DNA of 64,000 nt, taken from the NCBI GenBank assembly GCA_026874595.1, contig CM049309.1, forward strand, positions 67,438,926-67,502,925, written 5' to 3'. Position numbers and translations under genes: made by a program. Below are positions 40,001 to 52,000 of the stretch, one piece after another. A model generated the notes under the pieces. It ran no database searches. It worked only from the letters and a program-made list of their open reading frames with translations, and was not told the DNA's origin. Source of the stretch: Sipunculus nudus (taxonomy: Eukaryota; Annelida; Sipuncula; Golfingiida; Sipunculidae). The stretch's first letter is position 1. The number at the start of each line of letters is the position of its first letter.

Positions 40001-43000
40001 TAGCTTTCTGGATTTTTTGGCAGGAGGCGCCACCTACATTTATATATATGCTGCAGACATTCAGGCTTATATTTCAGGACTGGTTTGACTTATTCCCCTG
40101 AAATTTTGCATGTGTATAGATCTCATATCTCTGCATTGGTTGGACTTATCCACCTGAAATTTTGCATGTGTAAACATCCTGGACAGCTTTCTTGATTTTA
40201 TGACAGGTGGCGCCACCTACATACACATTTCAGCTGCAGACATCCAAGCTATTATGCAACACACCTCACTCTATTTCCCCTTGCCACTCAATCTATTCCT
40301 CACTTCACCTTTCCCACTCTGATTTTGGCAGATACAGGTAGATGCTTGTTGACTACCCATATTCTAGTTTTTGTGTTGTGTGCACCCAAGCCAGAATTGC
40401 AACAGTGATGTATGTTTAATTGTTTCTTGTTCTAAGTGTTTAGTACTTGCATTGTTCATATACATGTTACACATGTTCTTGAAAAGTAATGGTCCAGCAT
40501 TGAAGCATTATACCTGGTGTAATCTCATTGCACAGGTTCGCATTAGGCCTGTAGGCCTTGTTTTCTTTATTTTTGAGACCTTCAAAGATGTGGTGGTCTG
40601 TTAACAGAGCACAAATCGTAACCATTGCACCTAGAATCTTCTAACTTGACATCTAGGGAGGTCCACAAAAACTCTCCCAAGACCTTTTAAATTAGGTCTC
40701 TGTTACCCATATCCTCGGAGCAAAGCTTCAGTTGAAAGGGGATACCACCTACAAAATTTTGGCATTCAGATGATTTGATTTGTGAATGGCTTCTTAGTCA
40801 GCTGAGCATTATTACCAATGGGTTACTTGTTGTGATTTCTTGCTTATTCTCAGTATACACAAAGGAACTGTAGATAATTCCAGTTAAGAAAGGTTCTTGT
40901 AACAACTCCATATGGCAAATGTATGAGCTTGCTTATCTATAAGCTGTCAGTAAGCATGTTACATGCTCCAATGTTGACAAACAGAAAAACCATGTAACCA
41001 AAGGTGGTTGGTCGCATATGTGCCGCTCATTTTTTGAAGTTGTAAGGTAACTATTTGCAAAATGCATTTTGTAAAACTGTGGTTCATCTGACTTGGCACC
41101 AGATGTCTTTCTTCAATGGTTTAGATCATGTTGGCAGGTCCCCCCCCCCCCATGTTATGAATATGTGGATATAAACAGAAAGAACAGCCAGTGTGGTGAT
41201 TTTGTCATTTTTTGGCCTATTTTTAGCGAACCTGTGAGCTTATGCGATGGCGCAGCGTCGTCCGTCCACCGTCCAGGGCTGGCTTTCCGCCGTCCATGGC
41301 TGTAAGTCAGAAACTGTCGGAGCTAGCAGCTCCAAATTACATGTAAAAATTCGTCACATGTGAAACTTGGTGCCCTGGAGCTTATTATTGGGTATCTGCA
41401 TTAATTTAGATTTTATAGAGAAAAAGCTTAAAAACCTTTAAAAATCTTCTTCTCTGAAACTGTCCAGCCAAATTGTCCAATATTTCACAAAAATGATCCC
41501 TGGAACAATCTCTCTCAAGTTTGTTGGAATGGTTCCAGTTCGGAGATTTTTGGCCAAGTTACAGGAGGTTGAACTTAGTCATCTGTCCAAAAAAGCACAC
41601 TAAAATTAAAATCTCAAAAACGGCTGGAGCTATAATGACCAAATTTTATACCAATGTTTGTCACATATGTCATATCTGATTTTGTGGTATTGGTGGCGCC
41701 ACCTACATTGATGTGTTTTTTACAAGCAAAAACGTAATTTTAAACATTTCTAGCTTATACACTGATTTATGATGAAACTGTTCAGCTGATTGGTTTAAAC
41801 TTTGCAAGAATTATTCATGGTAGGGTTCTGCCAGTTTTATAAGAATAGATTGGGTAAATACAGTTTAAAAAAAGCATTGTAGCTAATTGAAAAAGGCTTT
41901 CTGTATTTGAAAACAGATTTGACTTCATACTGAGTTTCAGCAGTCAAGTAAGAGGTCACTCAGTACAAACAGGTGGGGTCCAGACATCACCATGGCAACT
42001 GACCTGGCTGGGGGGGGGTGTCTAGACAATGTGTCTAGACGTCTAGACACAGCATCTAGACGTCTGGACACATTGTTTAGAAGCAGAATTCCCAGATTAT
42101 TGGAACTGTATCTTTTCAACTATTTGAAAAAACTTGGTTTGCATTTTAAGCGAATCGGTTTATCATCAGGTCACATGTGAACTGCTGCACCCTCATTTTT
42201 GGTTGACCTCTGTCCTTTCCTTGCTGCCCAGCATCCATTTGTGCGCCTGTTTCCACACATAAACCCACATATCTCTGGAACTGTTTGACCGATCAGGCTA
42301 AAAATTTTGCACAAATGTAGCCCTTTGATAGCTTTATAACATGCACTAAAAATGGTGGCGCCACCTGCAACCATTTTTGCACAGCGTCCATCTGTTCATC
42401 TGCCTTTGGATAATATTACTCATATCTCTGCAGTGGTTTGACTTATCCACCTGAAATTTTGCAGGTTTATACATCCTGGACAATTTTCTCAATTTATATC
42501 AGGTGGCGCCACCTACATTCGCATTTACTCTGCAGACATCCAAGCTCATATCTCGGGAACCGTTTGACCGATTGGGCCAAAATTTTGCATGTGTATAGAT
42601 CTTACATAGCTCTTCATCATAGGCAAAACTGGTGGCGCCAACTGCACCCATTAATGCACAGCGTCCATCTGTTCATCTGCCTTTGGATAAAATCACTCAT
42701 ATCTCAGCAGTGGTTTGACTTATCCACCTGAAATTTTGCAGGTTTATACATCATGGACAGCTTTCACAATTTTATGACAGGTGGCGCCACCTACATTCAC
42801 ATTTACTCTGCAGACATCCAAGCTCATATCTCGGGAACCGTTTGACTGATTAGGCCCAATTTTGCATGTGTATAGATCTCACATAGCTCTTCATCATAGG
42901 CAAAACTGGTGGCACCACCTGCAACCATTTATGCACAGCGTCCATCTGTTCATCTGCCTTGGGATAAAATCACTCATATCTCAGCAGTGGTATGACTAAT

Positions 43001-46000
43001 CCACCTGAAATTTTGCAGGTTCATACATCCTGGACAGCTTTCTCGATTTTATGACAGGTGGCGCAACCTACATTCACATTTACTCTGCAGACATCCAAGC
43101 TCATATCTCGGGAACCATTTGACCGATTGGGCCAAAATTTTGTTTGTGTATAGATCTCACATAGCTCTTCATCATAGATAAAACTGGTGGCGCCACCTGC
43201 AACTGCTTATGCACAGCATCAATCTGTTGATCTGCCTTGGGATAAAATCACTCATAACTCAGCAGTGGTTTGACTTATCCACCTGAAATTTTGCAGATTA
43301 TCCATGCTAATATGCAACACACCACGCTCTATTCCCCTTGCCACTTAATCCATGCCTCACTTCACCCGTCCCACTCTGATTTCTGTGGATACACATAGTG
43401 GCTTGTTGACTACCCATATTCTGGTTTTAAAATGTCCTAGTCTGAAACTTGCAGTTCAGAAACGTCCATTTTGCTGAAATCATAATGACTAAGGTAGATA
43501 TGCAGGACTTAGGAAGATCAATATTAAATTTTAAAAAAAAACCTCCATTCATACCCCTAAACTTTGCACAGGTTCGCATTAGGCCTGTAGGCCTTGTTAT
43601 ATAAGGTTCAAGGGATTATCTGTAGTTGGTAGACGTCAGATATCAGAACAGGCCCATTTAACCTTTGAATTTGAGGGGGGGGGGGGGGAATCAAGAATAC
43701 AGGTACTACTTCATACAGTTATCCTTTTCCCCATGAGGATCACAGGCAAGGAGGCAATTTTAGGTCATAATCAAGGAAATAAAACAAAATGGAGCCTTTG
43801 AGGAAGTAACTTGTACAGCATACCGGTGGCAGCCAAAAGCATCATCCTTGTTAACAGGTGAATGATAAAATGGTAGATAAAAACACCCTAGCAATGCGTT
43901 TTGTGTGAGTGCCAGCAAGCTACTCCAGTCGGGCAGGCAGCAGACTTGCCGTCTCTTACACAACTAGCCCCTTCTACATCTTTCTGCTCAGGCTTGTAAA
44001 CCACCAACCATCTATCACTCTTCAACTGGGAGAGGAAACCATTCACTGCTGTGTTATGTGTTGTTCCCTGGGCTATTTTCTCATCTCTGATGGCAGATAT
44101 TATTCACATTTTAGCAATGTCCATGGTTAATTATTTCATTCCCTTTCATAAGGGGAACTGGTAAAATTATTTGAAAGGAATATTAATGGCTCAGTTTTAA
44201 AACTGTTGGAACTAGAAATATATGTAATCAGGCTGGTACAGTCATTTGAAAGTTCTGAAAAATTTAAACACTTACAAATTTTTATAAAATTTGACTCTGG
44301 TCATTCTTCCAGGCTGTACCAGTCTGTTTTCTTTACAAAGTGAAAGTTGTATATAACCAGAAAAGGCTGTGCACCCACCTGTACAATATTTTACACATGC
44401 CAATTTCTCCTTAGATAATTGTTTATCTAGATGTTTGGAAAATTATTAGTATCACAGGTTAAATTTAGCATGCAAGAATTATTTCTGTTTTTTTTTTAAA
44501 TCTGCATTATTTTTAAAGCATAAATATTATGCATATTTTAAGAGAAAGGTGACAGCAAGTTTTACAGAATGGTATTTATATTATCTGTTGTGTATATGTC
44601 CTTCTCTTTTCTCCTTCACATATACATCTTTATGTCAAATAAATGTTTTCTTTCAATCCAAAACATGACTTAATAAACATAGCATATTACTGAAAGGCTG
44701 CCTTATATAACACCATTTAGAATATTATTTGTAAAAATGAGTCCTACTGACAGAATAGAGGAACCCAGGTTTCATATTGCATGTCAACAATATTAAATTG
44801 AACCTATCAATAGGCTGGAGTAACAACTGGATATGTGTGCTGTTTTCTCACGCTGTCCAGCCCTGCCTTGATTCTGAAAGAGCTGCATAGAATGCTGAAA
44901 GGCTTAGCATGTAACTGTCATAGCTTTTCACAGTTCTGAACGATAACTACAACAGTAGAAGACTTTTTGTTAAAGCCAGTCATGGATGTGTGGATATATT
45001 TTTAAGCATTAGGTCCTACCCGGTTTGATGGTTTACTGACAAAATAAAAAGAGATAAGTGGTTTTCATTCCACAACACAATACCCAGTTTTGTTCTTGCC
45101 ATGTCTTTATTTAGTCTCTTATAAGTGAATTGTTGAAAAGCTGATCAAATATGAATGGGGAAAATGTCATTTTTATATGGGCACATATCTAGAGCATCAT
45201 ATTAGAACAGTAGTGTTTGAATGATTTTGGTGACACTTTCATTAAATAAATTCCTCTAAACATGGCTTTCTTTGTTGTTTTTGTGTGAGTGTGGTGGCAT
45301 ATACTTTGCTTCAAATAAAATATTCACAATTGCCAAGTTAACTTTTTTCTTGGTTATTTTGTTAATGTTACATTCTGTTATTGAAAAATCCTTTATAATA
45401 GCTGTAAAAAGCAAGACATTTGGACTCTTTGGGATGACACAAGCAGCAGTGAATTATTTTTTGTTTCATAATCAGATATGCTGAAAAGTATGTGTGTTTA
45501 TAAATTATCAAAAATCAAGTTATTTATTATGGAATAATTTTGGCTTAAAGAGAAATGCTTTCTAACCCAAATTTAATCTTTTGTGGTTTCTTCTAATTTA
45601 TTTTGGAAGAAACTGGAATTAAACCAGTATACCTTCTGGGGTAGAGGAAATGTTAAACAACTATAACAGTCTCTTTTTAAGAAATTGTGATGGCCTAGCC
45701 ATGACTAATGTGATGAATTTGTTATTCATACAGCATTATTATTATGATTATATTGTCACTGTGATTTTTAAATCATTTTGAAATTCACCTAGACATATAT
45801 ACACACCTACCACTACCTAAAACAGTAAAGGTACATCATCCTTTGCAATGATATGTGCATTATCTCAAGCTTTTAATTAATTTTAGCATCAGCTAAACAA
45901 ATAACATTTCCAGTAAAACCATCCTGGAATACACAGACTTACAGTATCAGTACAAGTTGTTATGGTTCTGTGTGTGAGTAAACACAGTCTCTGTGTGCCT

Positions 46001-49000
46001 GGTTTCTATATCAAGACTTTAAAAAAAAGTCTTATTTAGGGCATGTGTGATAACTCCCAAACAAGGAGAAAAACATGGAAGAAGAGCTTCTGGGGGAAAA
46101 AAACACCAGTTCACAGCTTGAATTGTGAAGTTGCACTGTTTGGCTACCAGCTGGCATGGTGCTATGTTTGTGTTTTCCACCACTGATCATGCCGAATGTA
46201 AGCTTATTTCCACCCATATAGAGGAGTAAGCAAATTGTTGTAAAACAAATATTTCAGATACCACAAAATATAGGAAATATTATATTTCATGATGTTTAAC
46301 CGACTTTGTATTTGAATATGTCTCATTGCCATTGTCAGATTTTCAGCTTCATCAAGGCTCAGTTAATAAAATGCCATTGAATTATTTCAGGTGTGCGAGT
46401 GTTTCTGAGGGGTAAAGCACACGTAGAATGGAAAATAACACGGGGAGGGGATAGAAGAACCGTCAAGGAAGACCAGTACTTCATGGATGACAAAGCCATT
46501 GTGTGGGGAATAGGTGAGTTATTAAATTAACTGGTGTATGGGATTTGTAAAACAAACACATCAGTATTCAGTGCATTTTTAGCTCAGCTGACTATAAGTC
46601 ATCTGAGCTATAGTCGTGGTCCATTTTCCGTCGTCCGTCTGTCCGTCCGTCCGTCCGTCCGTAGATGTGGCACGTTTTGAAACCATAAGACCTAGGAATC
46701 CAAAATTCGGCATAATGTTAGATGTCCCCAAGATCTCCTACCAAGCCGAAAACTGGGTCTTTGCAACTTCGTTCCTTTGAGAAATTAAGGAAAAACCTCA
46801 ATTTTTTATTAAAAACCTATTTTCACACTTTAGGACTGCCTAATATCAAAACCACTCATTTGTTTTTCCTCATATTTACCATAAATATTCCTCTATATAG
46901 TTCCTATGTACATTCCAGAAATTATGTCTGTATTATTTAATTTAAAAAAGTTCTGGGCCCAAACATAATGCATTTTGAAAAAAATAAGGAAAGATATTTG
47001 ATCACTTAACACAAAAAATGTTAAAGCTGTGGACCTTTTTTCCAGTAATATAACTTTAATTAATCAAAATTAAATTGTATACCCAAAATTAGATGAAAAT
47101 CTTTTAAATTTTTTAAAATATTTATAAAAATAAAAAATTGGTACCTTAAATATTGCCCAACTTTGACCATGGCACGTTTTTTTCCTGCAAGTACCGTGGA
47201 TTTAATTTTCACAGCATGTTTTTGTCAGCATTTCAACTGTTAACACTAAAAATTTGAAACCAGTTGATCAAAAACTGTAGATTTTAATCAAGTTTTCAAG
47301 CACCTTGTAACATATTGTTTACATCAAGCTAGTGTTATGCAGTTTACAAAAGCTCAGCTCCCCAGCTTCAGCTCTAAGTTCCTTAAATTCAGCATACAGT
47401 TAGATGTCTCCAAAACCCCCTACCATGCCAAGAATTTGGTCACTAGGACTTTATACCTTCGAGATATTAATGAAAAACTTCATTTTTCCATTAAAAACCC
47501 ATTGTTACACTTCAAGACTGCCTAATATCAAAACCACTGATCTGACTTTAATCATAAACAATATACATATTTTTCATTCTCTATGCACATCCCAGAATGA
47601 TGTCAGTATTGCGTAATTGTTTTAAGTTATGGGCCCAAACATAATGCACTTTGTAAAAAATCAAGAAATATATTTACTCCCTTAACAAGGGCATTGCTAG
47701 AGATTTTTTGTCAGGGATGTAACATTATTTAATCAAGATTCAATTGAATACCCAAAATTAGTTCTGAATTTTTCAAATTTTATAAGTTATTAGTATAAAT
47801 ATAAAATTAGTACCTTAAATTTTGCCCAACTGTGACCATGGCACGTTTGTTTCCCGTGAGCACTGTTGATATAATTTTCATATCATGCACACATAAGGAT
47901 TTCAGCTTTTTAGTTTAGAAAGCTGAAAGAAATTGGCCAAAAATTGTAGCTTTTATTAATGTTTTTTATGAGACCCTGTCAGACTTTGGCTCTCTCCAGC
48001 CCCTCTTGAGTCACCTGTATGTTGACCTTGTTGACCTTTCATCAAATTATGCACGCTTGAGGCGAGGCATACAGGAATCCAGGCAGCATATGGCCAGCCA
48101 CAGTTGATCCAGGTGTCCAACCGAACTCATCTAGTAGTTTTAACCAACAACATAACAATAAACAACAAATTAATAAATTTTTATTGGTTTTTAATAACAA
48201 ATTAAAGAAAAATAGAAAAGGAATTTGTTAGTTTATAATAACAGGAAATTAACTTGCAGTTACTGATGATATAAGAATCTTGTATCGATGGGTAGAATGT
48301 CACATATTCCAAATAACACCATGCAGTCACCTATGGCATTTTTCAGTTCAATTTTAATGATAAAGAAGTAAATCATATAATTCATTACTAATCATTAGGG
48401 ATCATATGAAGGAAATTAATGATAGACAAAGATGCAGTTGATAATATTAATCTAGATTCCTACTGTGTCTAGTGTGTACATTGATGTGAAATTAGTCCAA
48501 AATGAATTTTTTACAGTTATTTTTAATATAAATAAAAGCCATAAAACCAGGTACTTATGATCATTATTTAAATGTGTGAATTTTGTATATTCTGGATTCT
48601 CAACATCATTGTTTGGTGAAAATTGAATTAATACCAGACATGGTGCGAATACTTTGTAATTGTATTTAAATACGAATATGATTATGTACTCCATTATAAA
48701 ATTTCTTGCATAAAGAATGGGAATTCAGGTTAAAATGAAAGTATATGAATACTTGTGCAAATACTTTCAAAATGTATTCATGAATGCATTCATGAATATA
48801 TTCTTTAATATTATTTTAATAATCATATCAGTTATATTTCATTTTAAAAAATCATATGCTTCTCTTATTATTTTTAATAAAAATTATATTTGGGACAATA
48901 TTTGTAATTTTTTAAAATAAATAGTTAAACTCTTATATTATATGTTCTGCTTATAAGTTATATGGCCAAGTCAAAATCTGTGTGACAATAGTACTCCAAT

Positions 49001-52000
49001 TGTTAATAAAATAAATGAAATCAATCCTCTTCCCTGTCTCCAAAGGTACTATCAAAATCATACATAAGCTAAACAACAACAACTCATAATACAGCTTATA
49101 TTTAACACCACACAAAACCAGCATGTGCCTCATTTCTTAATAATATTTTTTTATCATATATAACAGCTGAGCGTCGTGACCCATAGGTCCCTTGTTTTAT
49201 GAATGTATGAAATAGGTTAGCAGCTATAAAAACCATATGGTAGCTTAGCCGACTGTAAGCCAACTGAGCTGTAATGACGGTCCTCAATTTTTCTGCAGGC
49301 TGTCTATCCATCCATCTGTATATTAGAATGACATGTTTTGAAACTGTTTGAATTCAAAATTCAACATACAGTTAGATGTGTAAAGGTCTGCTGCTAAACC
49401 GCAAAATGGGAAACTGCAACTTTGTCCCTTTGAGAAATTAAGGAAGAATCTCAATTATCCATTAAAAACCTTTTGTTACACCTCAAGACTACCTAATAAC
49501 TAAACCACTTGGCATACTGTGGTTGGCTTCATATTCGCGAGGCTGAAATTTCGCGATTTCTCCATTTTGAACATTTTGCGAGGGTTTCATTTTCGTGATA
49601 TCACCAGAACCTATATAAAATCATTGTTAAAGCCATACTTGTTTGTATTATAAAATGAGAATAAGTCATGAGTTTGTGATATCCTACTCATATAACGATG
49701 GGCCCGTACACAACACAGGATGTTTAGTTCAAATTTGAAGGGAACGTTTTCCCTATACCTGCATGAATGTAATTTATTATAAAATTTCTCACTGTTCTAA
49801 CCTATTCACATTCAAGTATTGTTACACTCAACAAAAAGGACATACTTAATTGGGCCAATATTTCCTGAGGGTTTCATTTTCGCGATTATTCCCCATTCAC
49901 CAATATCGCGAAATTAAAACCCTCGCAAACAAAAAGGCAACCACAGTATATGGCAGAAATTAGGTCAATATTACATGTTTTGTACAGGTTTGGACATGAC
50001 CATAATGTGCCTTTTCCATACAGCAGGAAAGATATTTACTTACTTAAAAGGTAACTGAAACTTGACAGGGAAGCTCCAGCTGAGCTAGATAGTTAAGGTT
50101 CCCCTCTCACCAATCCAACTGACAGTTTCCATAAACAAGATGAAAGTTATAATTTTTTATGTTAAATTCAGAATTTGCCTCAAGACTGTCAGTGCATTGA
50201 GGTATAATTGCTTATATACTTGTGTGTCACCAAAGTGATGTTATATTGCTCAAGAAGTGTAAATGTTTATTATTTGAGGAGTTCCCATAAGCCAACTATA
50301 AAAAGAGCTGAGTTATTACAGTAATCAAATGAAAGTTTAAACAACTTTAATACTTGGTGTAATTTATTGTTGCCCCCTGAAATTTAAGTGCATATAGAAA
50401 ATATTATACATTGTTTCTAGTCCCTACTTATAGTTTCTAGATTTCAGAATCAGTAAATATTTATTATGTTATAAAATAGTAACTATGATCATGTCATAAT
50501 AGCTAGATGAAACATGTCAATAGAGATCATAGAAACTGTTCCATCGCATGTAGTTAGCATAGGCAAACAAGCAACTATATATGCAAGACAGACATATTTG
50601 ATAATATTTTCCCAACCGCACTTTAGCATTTGCATTATGTTTTAAAATACAACAATATAAAAATGAGCCTCTTTTCTCTATGCTTGGATTTTATAAATTT
50701 CTATCATAACTATGAGGCAAATTCAGCTGAGTGCCATGACCCATTGGTCCCTAGTTTTCTTAGGGGGGGGGGGGGGAGTTATTTTAATTATAGTATTTAA
50801 GCTGATACTTGTAGCTTAGCATGTATCATGCACTGTTTTTTTTTACTATGAGGACCAACTGGTAGTGTAGATGTTACAGAAAAAATAATGCAGAATAACT
50901 CCTGACATTGAGACATTACCACTGATTTTATTTAGTTGGTAAATATTTTATAATTCCATTTGTGCAATGGTGAAGTGTTTTAGCTTTCGAGTCAGTTTTG
51001 GATTGTGGAGAGCAAAGGGTGCCATCTGGTGCCCAAAATAAGAATTATTCAAAGTCACCTGTGGTTGTGAGAAATGGCCACTTGTATCTGGGGATATTTT
51101 ATTTTAGATTTATACCCTTCTGTCATTGTAAATATTAACCGTATAAAGTATTTTATTATTTTTTGCAAAAATCCTAGGCATCCCATCATGGAATAAACAA
51201 GAGTGAGGATTGATAAATTAGTAAAATTTAAAGATGCCAGTGTATATTCAAAAATGTATGATAATTGTGTCATATATTCATACTATTATTATAACTATGG
51301 TCTTATTTTCCTCTTTTAGATAAGAATGACGAAGGGCCAATACCAATAATGCCACGAGGGGACCATAAATTCCCATTTGAATTTCAAATACCAGAATGTT
51401 CACTTCCTTGCTCATTTGAGAGCAAAATTGGAACAATACGTTACTATCTACGTGTGATCATAGACATTCCATACGCTTCGCCACCACAAGGTCTCAAGTA
51501 CTTTACTGTCATTGGTCCACATATTGACTGCATGGAGGAGCGCTACCTGGTGGGTTGTTTAACTAATAATCTTAGAAACCTTTGCATTTTATGAAATGTG
51601 ATGAATCCATTGATTGTGAAAAATGATCTAAGTGCTAGTACCATTGTGAATGTTTGATATCTTATAGTTTCATTATTTGTAAGAATTTTTCAAATACTGA
51701 TGTAAAACATTAGTTCTTCATTCTGTTATTGGGGAGGCAGGAAGCAAGACAGTTTCAAAACTATTAATAAATAAATAGATTGTATGAGAGAATATGTCGA
51801 TCAGACTGTTAAGTTGAATAAACATTCCCCTTTGTTTTTGGTTATACAGTGGAACCTGTGTGAAAGACCAATTGTTTAATAAGAACACCTGTCAATTAAG
51901 ACCAACTTGTGTAAGCCGAAAGCATTCACATTTGTTAAAATTGACCTATCTGTTAAGACCACCTGTGTATTTAGACCACTTTCTGTCAGTCCCAAGGGTG

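Larger units (their letters stand above)
35008..40560 (+). mobile_element. Family B element, copy 2, split by two insertions
   Basis: Left end AGCAAACCTGTG at 35008; right end CACAGGTTCGC (40531-40541), AGGCCTGTAGGCCT and CTTG|TTTT at 40560. It has GTGCGTC-type repeats near 35041-35085 and a GGTGGCGCCACC at 35488. It is interrupted by family C copy 4 (36140-38059) and family A copy 6 (39124-40367). Without them the remainder is about 2.39 kb, close to the 2.37 kb of copy 3. The middle of the remainder differs from the other copies. Confidence 0.65.
34310..40829 (+). mobile_element. Family C element, copy 3 (variant), split by nested insertions
   Basis: Left end AGCTCAGCTGACTGAAAGTC at 34310. 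The interior has a roughly 310-bp unit (TCTGTTACCCATATC, CATTGATCACCAT, TTCATCAGTTCCTGCAGACT) at about 34380 and 34690. A third unit starts at about 40590, and the right end GTCAGCTGAGC (40797-40807)..ACTTG closes at 40829. Family B copy 2 (35008-40560) sits in the T run between units two and three. Removing it restores the same T-rich joint seen between units one and two. One GGTGGCGCCACC is at 34633. Confidence 0.72.
25044..46390 (+). other. ARRDC intron 1 (21.3 kb)
   Basis: Bounded by GAG|GTGAGT and TTATTTCAG|GTG, phase 1. It holds two family A elements in tandem, a palindromic family E repeat, a family C/B/C/A nested stack, a second complete family B element and long unique stretches. No family-like exon is visible inside; an alternative first exon cannot be excluded. 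Introns 2-6 measure 4806, 1250, 1801, 769 and 2624 bases. Confidence 0.85.

Noticed and set aside
42354-43186. CRISPR-like regular repeat
   Set aside because: Units are about 278 bp, contiguous rather than repeat-spacer, and lie in an intron of an animal gene.
51550-51594. Read-through of exon 3 to a stop at 51594
   Set aside because: GTGGGT donor at 51550 and in-phase exon 4 continue the family sequence.
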